DNA from: MPNO01 sp965205995
GTDB lineage: Bacteria > Pseudomonadota > Alphaproteobacteria > MPNO01
NCBI GenBank assembly: GCA_965205995.1
Contig: OZ242200.1
Span: 1,984,001 to 2,048,000 of the forward strand
Direction: 5' to 3'
Length of the DNA: 64,000 nucleotides
A model generated the notes under the pieces. It did not search any database. It was not told the DNA's origin and saw only the letters and a program-made list of their open reading frames with translations. Made by a program: the position numbers and the translations under genes. Shown here one piece after another: positions 26,057-36,036 of this stretch (its first letter is position 1; the number at the start of each line of letters is the position of its first letter).

Positions 26057-29000
26057 ATGTCCCGATCTATCTATTCTCACGCCATGACGTGCCGAAACCG
26101 TTTATTCGTATCGGCTTTGGGCGCTCTCGTCCTCATACTGGGGTCAACCATATGGAGTCCCGCATTCGCTTGGGACCCATACATCGGTCCAGAGATCACC
26201 ACGCTTCCTCCGGAATTCAGGGACGACCCCAGCTTCAGCGCGATACCCGTGAAATGGCAGTGGTCATATACATTTCGCCACCTGCTCGACAATGGGTCTG
26301 TCGAGAGTGCGGGCTACGCCGCCGGGGAAAAGGTGAACTTCCGCGTGCGATCGTATGCGACGGGGATCGGGAGCGTCCGCCTCGAGCTCACGGGTTCGCA
26401 AACGGCGTGACGCACCGACAACACATGGCCCTACTCGCTGTTCGAAGATATCGCCGGCCAATCCCTACCCGCGGGAAGCTATGAGATCAGCATCACGGCA
26501 TACCCCGAACCAGATCTGGGCGGCACGCCAGGAACGACGCGTAGCGCGACATTTACGCTGGTAACAGATACTACGGCGCCCTCCGTGCGGGTCCTGTGCG
26601 GGGAATATGCGCCAGCCACCGATACTGGGACCGAGATCGAACTCGCGATCAGCGAGCCGCCTGTGGCGTTCTGGGAGGAAGGCACCCAATTTACCAATGT
26701 TCGCAGGGATCCCATTGCGTCCGTCAAACGGAACAGGATGGGGGGTCTTTCGTACGTTTTTAACGTGGAACCGCAGTCTACGGGTGGAGAAGCCACCGTC
26801 ATGGTTCCCGCAGGGGTTATCGAGGATGAATCGGGCAATGCGAACACGGCGTCCGAGACCCTGCACGTCGCGCGGAACCGCGGATTGTCGGTCGCGGACT
26901 CGAGCGCCATGGAGGGAACCGACGGGACGCTGGACTTCGAGGTGACGCTCGATGCCAGGAACGATTGCGAGACGGTGACTGTGGACTGGTCGACAGCGGA
27001 CGGCACTGCAACCGCGGGCGAAGACTACTCCGCCGCCAGCGGAACGCTCACGTTCGGCCCCGGAGAGACGACCAAGACGGTCAGCGTCGCCATTCTGGAC
27101 GATGAGGTGGAAGACACCGGCGAAACCTTCACGCTGCGACTGAGCAACGCCTTGGGCGTATCGATCGCGAGCAACACCTCGGGCGTAACGATCGCCGATG
27201 CCGAGGCGACAGGCACGATCAACAACGATGAATCCCAGCAGCAAGTCACCAGCGACACCGAACCGCCGACGGGCCTTCCCGCAATCTCCGGCACGGCCCG
27301 GGTCGGGAAGACGTTGACGGCATCGGTGTCGGAAATCGCGGACGCCGACGGCCTCACCGGTGTGTCGTACGCCTATCAATGGATTGCGAACGACGGGTCC
27401 ACGGACACGGACATCGCGAGCGCGACGGCGGCAAGCTACATGTTGGTCGCCGGCGACGTGGGCAAGACCGTCAAGGTACGGGTGACCTTCACAGATGGCG
27501 GCGGGACCGAAGAGACGCTGACGAGCGCAGCAACGGGGGCGGTGGTAGCCGCCAACAGCCTACCGACCGGCCTGCCGACGATCGCCGGGACGGCGCAGGT
27601 GGGTGAGACGTTGACGGCAGCGGTGTCGGGGATCGCGGATGAGGACGGCCTGACCGTCGGGGTGCGACCGGTGCGACATACGCCTATCAGTGGATTACGG
27701 ACGACGGAACATCGGATACCGACATCGCTGGCGCGACGGAGGCGAGTTACACGCTGACCTCTGCCGAGGCCGGAAAGACCGTCAAGGTGCGGGTGACCTT
27801 CACCGACGACGGCGGGACCGAGGAGACGCTCACCAGCGCGGCGACGGCAGCGGTGGTCGTTCCGCTCACGGGGGAATTCCTGGATATGCCGGATGATGGC
27901 CACGACGGGAGTACGGCGTTCACCTTCGAGCTCAAGTTCAGCGAGGAGATCAGCATCAGCTACGTGACGCTGCGCGACTCCGCGTTCGAGGTGATTGGTG
28001 GCTCGGTGACAGGGGCGAGGCGCCTCGAACAAGGCAAGAACCAGCGTTGGGAAATCACGGTCGAACTGGACACGCAAGAAGACCTGACCATCGCGTTGCC
28101 GGTCGGTCCGGCCTGTGGTGAGCCGAATGCAATTTGTACGGCAGGCAGGAAACAGCTTTCCCGGCGCTTGGAAGCGACCGTTCCAGGCCCGGCTTCGACA
28201 ACGGCCCAGGAGGAGCCCGCGTCCACGACGGTGATGCGCACGCTTTGGTCGTCGACGCTAACTGTGGGCCAACCGGACTTCTTGGGGTTCATCGGGTCGG
28301 GCAATGGCGGAAGCCTGAGCAGCGCCGGCTGGTCGGAGAGCGGCCGCGCCCACACGGTGGGCGGGGTGAACCTGGCGCTGTTCGGGCTCTCCAGTGACCG
28401 GCCGAACGAGCTCTGGGTGGAGTTGAGCCCGACTCCAGGGAACCTCGACGGCCTGACGCTGCATGTCGGCGGCAGGGCGCATGCGCTCTCCGAGGCGGTC
28501 GTCACCGGCAACCGGTTCGCCTGGCCTGTCGGCGGGCTGACCTGGGCGGCGGGCGACAGGGTGTTCCTGCGCCTGGTGCGCACGGTCGAGGTCGCGGCGC
28601 CCGGGACGGGGCTTTCGGTGGCCGACGTCGAGATGCGCGAGGGGCCGAATGCGGTGCTCCGGTTCCCGGTCACGCTGACGCCGGCGTCTTCGTCGACGGT
28701 GACGGTCGACTACGCGACCTCGGACGGCACGGCGGAAGCGGGTGCGGACTACACCGAGACCAGCGGCACACTCACCTTCGCGCCGGGCGAGACGAAGAAG
28801 ACGATCCCGGTGGCGGTGCTGGACGACGACCATGACGAGGGCATGGAGACGCTGACGCTGACGCTCTCGGGCGCTTCGGGCGCGGAGATCGCCGCGGCAT
28901 CGGCGGCGGGGCGGATCGTCAACACGGACGCGATGCCGAAGGCATGGCTGGCGCGCTTCGGGCGCACGGTTGCCGGGCAGGTGATCGACGCGGTGGAGGC

Positions 29001-30234
29001 CCGTCTCACGGCGCCGCCGTGGGCCGGGGTCGAGGCGAGCCTCGCCGGCCAGGCGCTGCCGCGCTGGAACGCCGACGGCCGGGCCGATGGCACGGCACGG
29101 ACGGATGCGGCGCATGCGGGGGCGCAGGAGGAGGCCGGGGCCGGGGCGCGTCTGGCGGCGTTGTCGGACTGGCTCCAGGGCGACCGGCGGGAGGACCCCG
29201 GATCGGGGTCCGGGGCAGGCGTTGCGACGGTGGGGCTGCTGCTGGCGCACTCGCGCGGCGAGGGCGGCTACCGGGGCGCGCAGGCGGGCACGGTGTCGTC
29301 GACCGTCACGGGGCTCTACCCGTACGGGCGCTACATGGTGAACCCGCGGGTGACGCTGTGGGGCGTGGCCGGCTACGGCGCGGGCACGCTGACGCTGACG
29401 CCGGAGAAGGGCGACGCGATGCGGACCGACCTGGAGCTGATGATGGCGGCGGCCGGGGTTCGCGGTGTGGCGGTCGAGGCGCCGGCGGACGGCGGCTTCG
29501 AGCTTGCGGTGACCTCGGACGCGATGGCGGTGCGCACCGCCTCGGAGAAGGTGGCGGGCCTGGTGGCGGCGACGGCCGACGTGACCCTGCTGCGTCTCGG
29601 TCTGGAGGGCAGCTGGCGCGGCCTCGCGGCCGGCGGCGGCGAGCTGACGCCGCGCCTGGAGGTCGGGCTGCGCCTTGACGGCGGCGATGCGGAGACCGGC
29701 TTCGGAGCCGATATCGGCGGCGGTCTGGCCTGGTCGCACGCGAAGAGCGGCGTCACGGCGGATATCGGCGCGCGCGGTCTGCTGACCCACGAGGCGGGCG
29801 GGTTCCGGGAGACCGGCATCTCGGGTTCGTTCGCCTGGGAGCCGGACCCGTCGAGAGGCCGGGGGCCGAAGTTGACGCTGACCCAGACGCTGGGCGGGGC
29901 ATCGTCGGGCGGCATCGACGCGCTGCTCGGGCGCGGGACCCTGGCCGGGCTGGCGGCGAACGACAATGACGAGGACGCGCTGCAGCAGCGCCGCCTGGAA
30001 CTCCGGTTCGGCTACGGCTTCCCGGCCTTCGGCGACGGCTTCACCTCGACGCCGGAGCTCGGGCTCGGGCTGTCGAACGGACACCGGGAGTACAGTCTCG
30101 GCTGGGGGCTGAACATGGCCGGCGGCGGCGCAAATTCGCTGGAGCTGCGGCTCGAGGCGACGCGGCGCGAGAGCGCCAATGACAATGCCGACGCGGAGCA
30201 CGCGATCGGCTTGCGGCTGACCTCCCGGTTCTGA
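26057..30234 (+). pseudogene. Large Calx-beta/Ig-repeat autotransporter, interrupted by a stop codon and a frameshift
   Basis: Reading starts at ATG 26057 (ribosome site GAGGGGAGTGAG) with a signal peptide ending SPAFA. The frame stops at TGA 26408-26410 but continues in the same frame as protein-like sequence until about 27655, where a one-base shift moves it to the frame ending at 30234. Domains in order: an N-terminal beta-rich segment; a Calx-beta repeat (VDWSTADGTATAGEDYSAASGTLTF...); two near-identical Ig-like repeats of about 85 residues (YAYQWI..DG..DTDIA.AT); a second Calx-beta repeat (VDYATSDGTAEAGADYTETSGTLTF); a linker with RFGRTVAGQVIDAVEARL; and a C-terminal autotransporter-type barrel ending GLRLTSRF with the terminal Phe. 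Intact, it would be a surface adhesin of about 1,390 residues. As it stands no full-length protein is made without readthrough. Confidence 0.85.
27280..27860 (+). repeat. Two tandem Ig-like coding repeats (about 290 bp each)
   Basis: The segments starting PPTGLPAISGTARVGKTLTASVSEIADADGLTG-like at 27270 and PTGLPTIAGTAQVGETLTAAVSGIADEDGLT-like at 27560 repeat, each followed by YAYQWI and GKTVKVRVTFTD.GGTEETLTSAAT. The nucleotide sequences are close, so recombination between them could delete or add a unit. The frameshift at about 27660 lies inside the second copy. Confidence 0.7.
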
Positions 30235-30271
30235 TGCTGCGTGCGCGGGAGCGCAGACGGGCTGCGGGAGG

Positions 30272-30605
30272 GCAAGAAGCCGCGGTTCACCGGGATGTAG
30301 GTGATGTCGGCGCACCAGACATGGTTCGGTCGTTCGATCGTCAAGCTCCTGAGCAGATAGGGCCAGACCCGGTGCTCGGGGCGCGGCGCGCTGGGGTGCG
30401 GCGCCCGATAGATTGCCTGAAGCCCCATCGGGCGCATCGGACGGGCGGCCCGGCGTCGGCCGATCCGCACGCCCTCGCGGCGCAGGTGAAGTGCCATCCG
30501 ACGGGCGCCATAAAACGGATACTTCAGGAACAGCTCGTCGATCCGCCGCATCGGCGTGAGCGTCTCCGCGCTCTCCCCCGTCGGCTCGTAGTAGAGTGCA
30601 GCGCG
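30272..30605 (-). pseudogene. IS3-family transposase (orfB) N-terminal remnant
   Basis: Minus-strand reading LYYEPTGESAETLTPMRRIDELFLKYPFYGARRM, then RPEHRVWPYLLRSLTIERPNHVWCADITYIPVNRGFL, is the N-terminal half of an IS3-type OrfB up to the first catalytic Asp (W.ADITYI). The rest of the gene is cut off at the end of the autotransporter. The other end abuts the group II intron fragment, so several elements have been nested here. Confidence 0.8.
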
Positions 30606-30624
30606 GCAATCAAGGCGCCCCTAC

Positions 30625-31050
30625 GGGCGTCACTGGATGGCGTCGGCCACGACGTTCCACTTCCTCGGCTTCACCCACGTCTGGGGGCGGTCGAGGCGAG
30701 GCAAGGACATCGTTCGCCAAATCATGGCGAAAGGCAGCTTCGCCCGCGCGCTCAAATCGGTACACGACTGGTGCAAAAGACACCGGCACCTACCGATCGA
30801 GGCGCAGCGGGAGCACCTTGCGAAGGTGATCCGGGGCCACTGCGCATACTACGGTCTGACAGGGAATGGCAAACGTCTCGAGTGGTTCCGCTACCAGGTC
30901 ATCCGCATCTGGCGGAAGTGGCTCGCACGCCGCAGCCGCCTCCGGTGCTTGAACTGGGACCGGATGAACAAGCTCCTCAAACGATTTACCCTGCCGTCAG
31001 TCACGATCACGCGCTCATGGCAAAGCATCTTGAGCGAACCTGTCAGGTGA
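30625..31050 (+). pseudogene. Group II intron reverse transcriptase/maturase, C-terminal fragment
   Basis: The frame from about 30637 reads TFHFLGFTHVWGRSRRGKDIV, KGSFARALKSVHDWCKRHRHLPIEAQ, VIRGHCAYYGLTGNGKRL, and FRYQVIRIWRKWLARRSRLR. This is the thumb/maturase (domain X) part of LtrA-type proteins, from just after the catalytic YADD region to the C-terminus. The RT core and intron 5' part are missing. The intron 3' RNA domains follow directly. Confidence 0.85.
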
Positions 31051-31123
31051 GGAACCGAGTGCGTCAATCGCGCACGCTCGGGCCTGTGGGGGGAGGGGCT
31101 CGGCAACGACCCCTCCTACCCGG
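31049..31123 (+). ncRNA. Group II intron domains V and VI (3' end of a truncated intron)
   Basis: Immediately after the maturase stop, CCGAG-TGCG (31055-31063) pairs with CGCA-CG-CTCGG (31071-31081). This forms a short helix with a two-base CG bulge on the 3' side, as in domain V. It is followed by GGGAGGGG ... CCCCTCCTACCC (about 31090-31120), a domain VI-like hairpin with a bulged A. The arrangement matches the 3' ends of bacterial group II introns. The 5' domains are gone, so the intron cannot splice. Confidence 0.6.
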
Positions 31124-31147
31124 CCCTTCGATGCGACAGGATGGGGT

Positions 31148-31280
31148 TCAGGTGTCTCGTCTCCCTTCAGCTTGCTTCGTCAAGAGCTTGACGGCTTTTT
31201 CGGCGGTATCCCGGATGTGCGAGTCGATAAGCGCCGCGGCGTGATCGACATTCCTTGCCAGCACGGCCTCCAAGAACGAC
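31148..31280 (-). pseudogene. GntR-family regulator, C-terminal FCD-domain tail
   Basis: Minus-strand reading FLEAVLARNVDHAAALIDSHIRDTAEKAVKLLTKQAEG, then stop at 31148-31150. This matches the last helix of FCD effector domains (AL.ARD...AA.L...HI..TA). Everything N-terminal is missing, cut at the end of the acyl-CoA synthetase gene. It probably once regulated a neighbouring catabolic operon. Confidence 0.55.
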
Positions 31281-31287
31281 GCTGTCC

Positions 31288-33075
31288 TCAGACCGTCAAG
31301 ACATCATCGCCGCCGGCGTAGAGCCGCGCGATCGGATCGGCGTTGTTGGCCCGCATCGTCCGCTGATTGAGCGAGCCCTTCTCGGTGATCTCGCCCCGGT
31401 CGAAACTCGGCGCGTGCGGCAGGACAAGCGCACGCCGGACCCGGCTGGCCGAGCCGGTCGCCGCCTTGGCCGCCGCGGTCAGCTTTTCTGTCACCGCGGC
31501 ACGCAGCGCCACGGCCGGCATCCGGCAGGCCGTGTCCGAAAGGATCAGCAAGGCCCCCAGCTGCGCTTCGTTCTCGCCGGCGATCACCGCATCGCGGATC
31601 AGCCCGTCCATCGCATCGACCAGCGACGCGCGGACCGATCCAACGGCAACCCATGTGCCGGTCGCCAGTTTGAAATTCTCGACAATCCGGCCGTCGAAGA
31701 AGAAACCCTTTGAGAAATCCTCCGGATCGGCAGGGCACAATGCGTCGCCCAGGCAATAGAACCCTTCCTCGTCGAAGGCTTCGGCTGTCTTCCCGGGGTC
31801 GCCATTGTAGCCCGGGGTGATGGTGGGCCCCTTCAGCCGCGCCTCCAGCTTGCCGCCGTTCGGCACCAGCTTGAGCGTGAGCCCCAGCGAGGGCACGCCG
31901 ACATTTCCGGCCCTTTCCTGCGGTTCCGTGCAAGACAATGCGAAAGGAGCCGTCTCGGTCGCCCCAAGGCCCGTGGCCAGCAGGACCTCACGCCCCGTCG
32001 CCTTGCGCCCCGCCGCGCGCAGGCGATCCCAGCTACGCTGGGCCATGCCGGCACCGGCATAGAACATCATGCCCAGACTGTAGAAGAAACGTGCCGCCAG
32101 CGCGGGATCGGACTCCAGTTCCTCGACCAGCATGTCGTACCCGACCGGCACATTGAAATACCAGGTACAGGGGATTTCCCGCAGGTTTCTCAAGGTCTCG
32201 TCGAACTTGCCGGGAACCGGCCGGCCATCGTCGATGTAATAGGTCCCGCCATTCGTCAGGACGAGGTAGAACACCTTGTTGCCTGCAGCCGTATGGTTCC
32301 ATGGCGCCCAGTCCAGGACGACGGGCGGTGTCTTGGCCAGGAACCGGTAACAGTCGAGCACCATGGCCTCCATCGCGCAGATCATCCCGTTGGTATTGAT
32401 CACGGCTTTCGGCGATCCGGTCGAGCCCGATGTAAAGAGAAACTTGACCGCCGTTTCCGCGGTCAGCGCGGCGCGCGCGGCCTCCGCCTTCGCGGGCTCA
32501 CCTTCGAGAAGTGTGTCGAAGGCCACCGCGCCGTCGACCGGATCGTGCAGATTGATGATCGCTCGCCCCTCGGCCGCGATCGACCGAAAGGCCGCGGCAA
32601 AACCAGCGCCATCATCGGCATAGAGCGCGCCTGGATTCAGGTTCGCCGCAATGTCCTTCAGTTTTGCATGATCCCTGGAGACCAGCGAATAGGCCGGCGA
32701 GATCGGGGCATAGGGGATGCCGACATAGAAACAGGCGGCCCCGAGAAGCGCGTGCTCAAGGCTGTTCTCCGAGAGGATCAACAGCGGCCGGTCCGGCCCC
32801 AGCCCCAGGCCCAGCAACGACGCGCCGATCGCCCGCGCCTGTTCGCGCGCCTGGCCGTAGCCGATACGGCGCCAGTCGCCTCCGTTTTCACGTCGGGCGA
32901 TCCAGGTCTGCTGTGGCGTCGCATCGGCCCATTTGTCGAGATAGTCCGCAAGTGTCGGCAGATAGCCAGTCAGCTCACCCTTCTGCCGCATGAGCGTGGT
33001 TCCGTCCGCGCGGCGCTCATACTCGAACTCCGGGGTCCAGAAGTCGGTGGCATCCAATCCGATCGATTTGTTCAT
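31288..33075 (-). CDS. Feruloyl-CoA-synthase-like acyl/aryl-CoA ligase (AMP-forming)
   Basis: 595 residues from ATG 33075 (MNKSIGLDATDFWTPEFEYERR). ANL-superfamily motifs are FLFTSGSTGSPKAVINT (A3), YFNVPVGYDMLVEELE, LLATGLGATETAPFALSC (A5) and FYCLGDALCPADPEDFSKGFFFDGRIVENFKLATGTWV (A7/A8). The A8 lysine/arginine region and overall layout fit the feruloyl-CoA synthase family, which activates hydroxycinnamates or similar aryl acids with ATP and CoA. It is followed upstream on the same strand by an SDR stub, an intact SDR and TRAP genes, so import and activation of an aromatic or organic acid is the likely job. Confidence 0.82.
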   Translation of the reverse strand: MNKSIGLDATDFWTPEFEYERRADGTTLMRQKGELTGYLPTLADYLDKWADATPQQTWIARRENGGDWRRIGYGQAREQARAIGASLLGLGLGPDRPLLILSENSLEHALLGAACFYVGIPYAPISPAYSLVSRDHAKLKDIAANLNPGALYADDGAGFAAAFRSIAAEGRAIINLHDPVDGAVAFDTLLEGEPAKAEAARAALTAETAVKFLFTSGSTGSPKAVINTNGMICAMEAMVLDCYRFLAKTPPVVLDWAPWNHTAAGNKVFYLVLTNGGTYYIDDGRPVPGKFDETLRNLREIPCTWYFNVPVGYDMLVEELESDPALAARFFYSLGMMFYAGAGMAQRSWDRLRAAGRKATGREVLLATGLGATETAPFALSCTEPQERAGNVGVPSLGLTLKLVPNGGKLEARLKGPTITPGYNGDPGKTAEAFDEEGFYCLGDALCPADPEDFSKGFFFDGRIVENFKLATGTWVAVGSVRASLVDAMDGLIRDAVIAGENEAQLGALLILSDTACRMPAVALRAAVTEKLTAAAKAATGSASRVRRALVLPHAPSFDRGEITEKGSLNQRTMRANNADPIARLYAGGDDVLTV

Positions 33076-33079
33076 GACT

Positions 33080-33227
33080 TCGGACTCGACGATCGTCGCA
33101 GCGCCACGCGAATGGCTCCGTCCAGGCGGATCGCTTCCCCATTCAGCATCGCGGGCAGCCGAGACTCCGTGCAGTCGAATATCTTGGTATCGGGAATCGG
33201 CCTGTCCTTGTCGACTTGTGTCGCCAT
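33080..33227 (-). pseudogene. SDR C-terminal tail
   Basis: Minus-strand frame MATQVDKDRPIPDTKIFDCTESRL followed by AMLNGEAIRLDGAIRVALR. The last stretch is the characteristic C-terminus of type II 3-hydroxyacyl-CoA dehydrogenases (xLNGEVIRLDGAIRM). The front has no recognisable origin. About 50 residues remain of roughly 250, wedged between the ligase and the intact SDR. Confidence 0.5.
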
Positions 33228-33308
33228 CTGTCCGTTCCCTGTCTCTACCGCTCGATGCCGAGGATCCAAGCAATCTCCGGCCGGCTCTTGGCGCCGTTGG
33301 CGCGCGGC

Positions 33309-34064
33309 TCATTGGTTGTACTTGCCGCCGTCGACGTTGAAGGTCTGCCCGGTCACGAAGTCGCTGTCTTCGCTTGCCAGGAACAGCAGCATCCCGATCA
33401 GGTCTTCCGGCACCATGTCCCGCTTGATGGCGCGGGTCTGCACGGTCGGCGCGCGGGCGACGTGGAGATCGGGGTGGTTCCGGACGCCTTCGCTCTCGGT
33501 CAGCCCGGGCGCGATGCAGTTCACCATGATGTTCTTGTCGCCGAACTCCCGCGAGGCCGAGCGCGTGAAGGCGATGATCGCGCCCTTCGAGCAGACATAG
33601 TGAGCCAGGCCGGGCCCGCCATAGTAAAAGGTGCCCGAGCTGATATTGACGATCTTGCCTCGTCCGTTCCTGAGCATGCTGGGAACGGCGGCCTTGGTGG
33701 TCTGCAACGTGCCGCGCACGTTGACCCTCATCACCCGGTCCCATTCCTCGTTCGACATCTGCATGATCGGGGTTAAACGCAGCTCGGCGAAGAGCGCCGC
33801 GTTGTTGACCAGGATCTCGATCGGCCCGAACGCCGATTCCGCCGCTTCGACGAGGGCTGCAAGCGCCCCATCGTCGGTCACGTCGGCAATATTGCCAATG
33901 GCCTTGCCGCCGGACTTCGCTATCTCGTCGACCACGCGGGACGGATCGGCGATATCCGAAACGACGACCCGGGCGCCCTCCTCCGCAAGGGCTTTTGCAT
34001 ATGTCTCGCCGATGCCTTGGGCAGCACCGGTTACCACCGCGACCTTTCCATCGAGCCTGCTCAT
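33309..34064 (-). CDS. SDR-family NAD(P)-dependent oxidoreductase
   Basis: 251 residues from ATG 34064, with a strong ribosome site (GAAGGAGGGATTCGA). The classical short-chain dehydrogenase layout is complete: TGAAQGIG cofactor loop (about 12-19), NNAA (about 91-94), the catalytic Ser in VNISSG, and YxxxK as YVCSKGA; the C-terminus is TGQTFNVDGGKY. It would oxidise or reduce an alcohol/ketone, perhaps a CoA-bound intermediate of the neighbouring ligase. It precedes fcs-like in the operon and follows the TRAP genes. Confidence 0.88.
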   Translation of the reverse strand: MSRLDGKVAVVTGAAQGIGETYAKALAEEGARVVVSDIADPSRVVDEIAKSGGKAIGNIADVTDDGALAALVEAAESAFGPIEILVNNAALFAELRLTPIMQMSNEEWDRVMRVNVRGTLQTTKAAVPSMLRNGRGKIVNISSGTFYYGGPGLAHYVCSKGAIIAFTRSASREFGDKNIMVNCIAPGLTESEGVRNHPDLHVARAPTVQTRAIKRDMVPEDLIGMLLFLASEDSDFVTGQTFNVDGGKYNQ

Positions 34065-34125
34065 TCGAATCCCTCCTTCGTTATTGAAACCGTCCCGCCG
34101 ACCCTCACGAGTCCCGAACCGGCGA

Positions 34126-35484
34126 TCAAGACCCCAACATCGTGTTGGGCAAGAACATCGCAATTCCCGGAAACGCGACCAGCAACGCGATCATTACGGC
34201 CATCGCGAACCAGAACGGCCAGATCCCCCGAAATATCGTGCGCATCGGCACCTCCGGCGCGATCGACTTCACGACGAAGACGTTGATGCCGACGGGCGGC
34301 GAAATCATACCCATTTCGAGGACGATCACGACGATGATCCCGAACCAGATCAGGTCCCACTGGAGCTCGGTCGCGAGCGCCATCACCACCGGGATGGTGA
34401 GAACGAGCATCGCGATGCCCTCCAGGAAGGTCCCGAGAAACATGTAGATCAGGATGACGACGATCAGCACGCCGATCTCGCCGATCGGGAGCGAGGTGAG
34501 AAAGGTCACCATGTCCCCGGCAAGTCCGGTAAGCGACATGAACGGGATGAAGACGAACGCGCCGATGACTATCAGAAAGACGGTCGCCGTCGCCTTCATG
34601 GTTTGCAGGACCACGGTTCGCAGCCGCCTTGCGTCGAGCGAACGCCGCCAGAGCGCCACCAGGAACGTGAGCAGCGCGCCCACCGCCGAAGCCTCCACCG
34701 GGGTGAAGAAGCCGGTATACATCCCGCCGATCGTGATCCCGACCACCAGGACGATCGGCACGGCGGCTCCGATCGAGCGGCGGCGCTCGCCGGGCGTCGC
34801 TCGATCGCCCGCCGGCCCCTTCTCGGGACGCAGCCGGACGGTGATCCAGATCGCGCCGATGAAGAGCAGCGTCAGGACGATGCCGGGCACGACGCCGGCC
34901 ATGAACAGGCGGCCGATCGACTGGTCGGTCAGCACCGCGTAGATGATCATCCCGCCCGACGGCGGGATCAAGAATCCGAGCGTGCCGCCGGCCGCGACCG
35001 CGCCGGTCGAAAGCTCCGGCGCGTATTTGAACCGGTTCATCTCGGGCAGCGCGACGCGGCCCATCGTGACCGCCGACGCCAGCGAAGAGCCGGACAATGC
35101 GGCGAATCCCGCACAGGCCGCAATCGTCGCCGAGGCGAGGCCGTCGCGGAAATGACCGATCCAGCGGTGCGCCGCGGTAAACAGGTCGCGCGACATGCCC
35201 GAAACGCCGGCGAGAGTGCCCATCAGGACGAACATCGGGATGACCAGGAGGTTGAAGTTCGAGGCGACCTCGAACGCCTCGCCCGACAGGTTGGACATCG
35301 CCGTGTTCCAGCCTCGCGCCCAGGCCCGATCGCTCGCCATGCCGAGGCCGATGAACCGGTTCGCCTGGGCGCAGAGGGTGCCGAACGTGCCGACGAGGAT
35401 CATCGCCAGCGCGACCGGGAACCGGAGCGCGAGCAGCCCGAAGAGAACGAGCAGACCGATCACCCCGATGAGCGACATGCTCAT
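34126..35484 (-). CDS. dctM: TRAP transporter large permease (DctM family)
   Basis: 452 residues, about 12 hydrophobic segments. Typical features are the N-terminal LLVLFGLLALRFPVALAM, SGSSLASAVTMGRVALPEM, GGTLGFLIPPSGGMIIYAVLT and the C-terminal WFGIIVVIVLEMGMISPPVGINVFVV. It is the channel subunit that uses an ion gradient to import a carboxylate delivered by the DctP protein. It overlaps the small permease gene by four bases (ATGA). The operon DctP-DctQ-DctM-SDR-ligase is transcribed leftward. Confidence 0.92.
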   Translation of the reverse strand: MSMSLIGVIGLLVLFGLLALRFPVALAMILVGTFGTLCAQANRFIGLGMASDRAWARGWNTAMSNLSGEAFEVASNFNLLVIPMFVLMGTLAGVSGMSRDLFTAAHRWIGHFRDGLASATIAACAGFAALSGSSLASAVTMGRVALPEMNRFKYAPELSTGAVAAGGTLGFLIPPSGGMIIYAVLTDQSIGRLFMAGVVPGIVLTLLFIGAIWITVRLRPEKGPAGDRATPGERRRSIGAAVPIVLVVGITIGGMYTGFFTPVEASAVGALLTFLVALWRRSLDARRLRTVVLQTMKATATVFLIVIGAFVFIPFMSLTGLAGDMVTFLTSLPIGEIGVLIVVILIYMFLGTFLEGIAMLVLTIPVVMALATELQWDLIWFGIIVVIVLEMGMISPPVGINVFVVKSIAPEVPMRTIFRGIWPFWFAMAVMIALLVAFPGIAMFLPNTMLGS

Positions 35485-36023
35485 TGCGCTTCGCCGTCCG
35501 GCTCGGGCATCGGCGCGAGGTCCCGGCCCGCGAGCAGCAGGATCAGATCGCCGATCAGAATCGCGACGTAGAGCGCGATCATCGCTCCCATGGCGAAATA
35601 GAACGGCCCATAGGAGATCAGGAGCTGCTGCGTCGCCTCGCCGAATTCGCGGGCCGATGCGCCCGATTCGAACAGCCGCCAGGCCAGGATCGCGACCAGG
35701 GGGATCGCGAGCAGCTTCATCGCGACCAGGGACCAGCGCGCGACGGCCTTCGACATCCAGGTCTCAAATATCTCGATCTCGATATGCGCGCCGGAGCGGC
35801 CGCCATAGGGGATGGCGACCGCGACGAGGAGCACGAGATTGAGGATCAGGATGTCTTCGGCGCCGACGATCGGGTCGTTGAGCACCTTGCGCATCGCGAT
35901 GACGTTCCAGGACGTCAGCAGGACCATGACCGCAAGCCCGATCCCGCCGACGAGGAACGTCAACCGCTCCACCCACCGATCCAGCCGGCGGAGCCAGCCG
36001 GGCCGGCTGTCGCCGGCATCCAT
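35481..36023 (-). CDS. dctQ: TRAP transporter small permease (DctQ family)
   Basis: 180 residues from ATG 36023, four predicted membrane helices; FLVGGIGLAVMVLLTSWNVIAMRKVL is helix 1 and the conserved IPYGGRSGAHIEIEIF loop lies between helices 2 and 3. It pairs with DctM. The ATGA overlap with dctM ensures coupled translation. The DctP gene immediately upstream is broken (36037-36946). Confidence 0.88.
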   Translation of the reverse strand: MDAGDSRPGWLRRLDRWVERLTFLVGGIGLAVMVLLTSWNVIAMRKVLNDPIVGAEDILILNLVLLVAVAIPYGGRSGAHIEIEIFETWMSKAVARWSLVAMKLLAIPLVAILAWRLFESGASAREFGEATQQLLISYGPFYFAMGAMIALYVAILIGDLILLLAGRDLAPMPEPDGEAQ

Positions 36024-36036
36024 CGGCGAGAATTCT

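Noticed and set aside
27236..27640. CRISPR-like repetition in the autotransporter
   Set aside because: The repeats are about 290 bp coding units, not short repeats with unique spacers.
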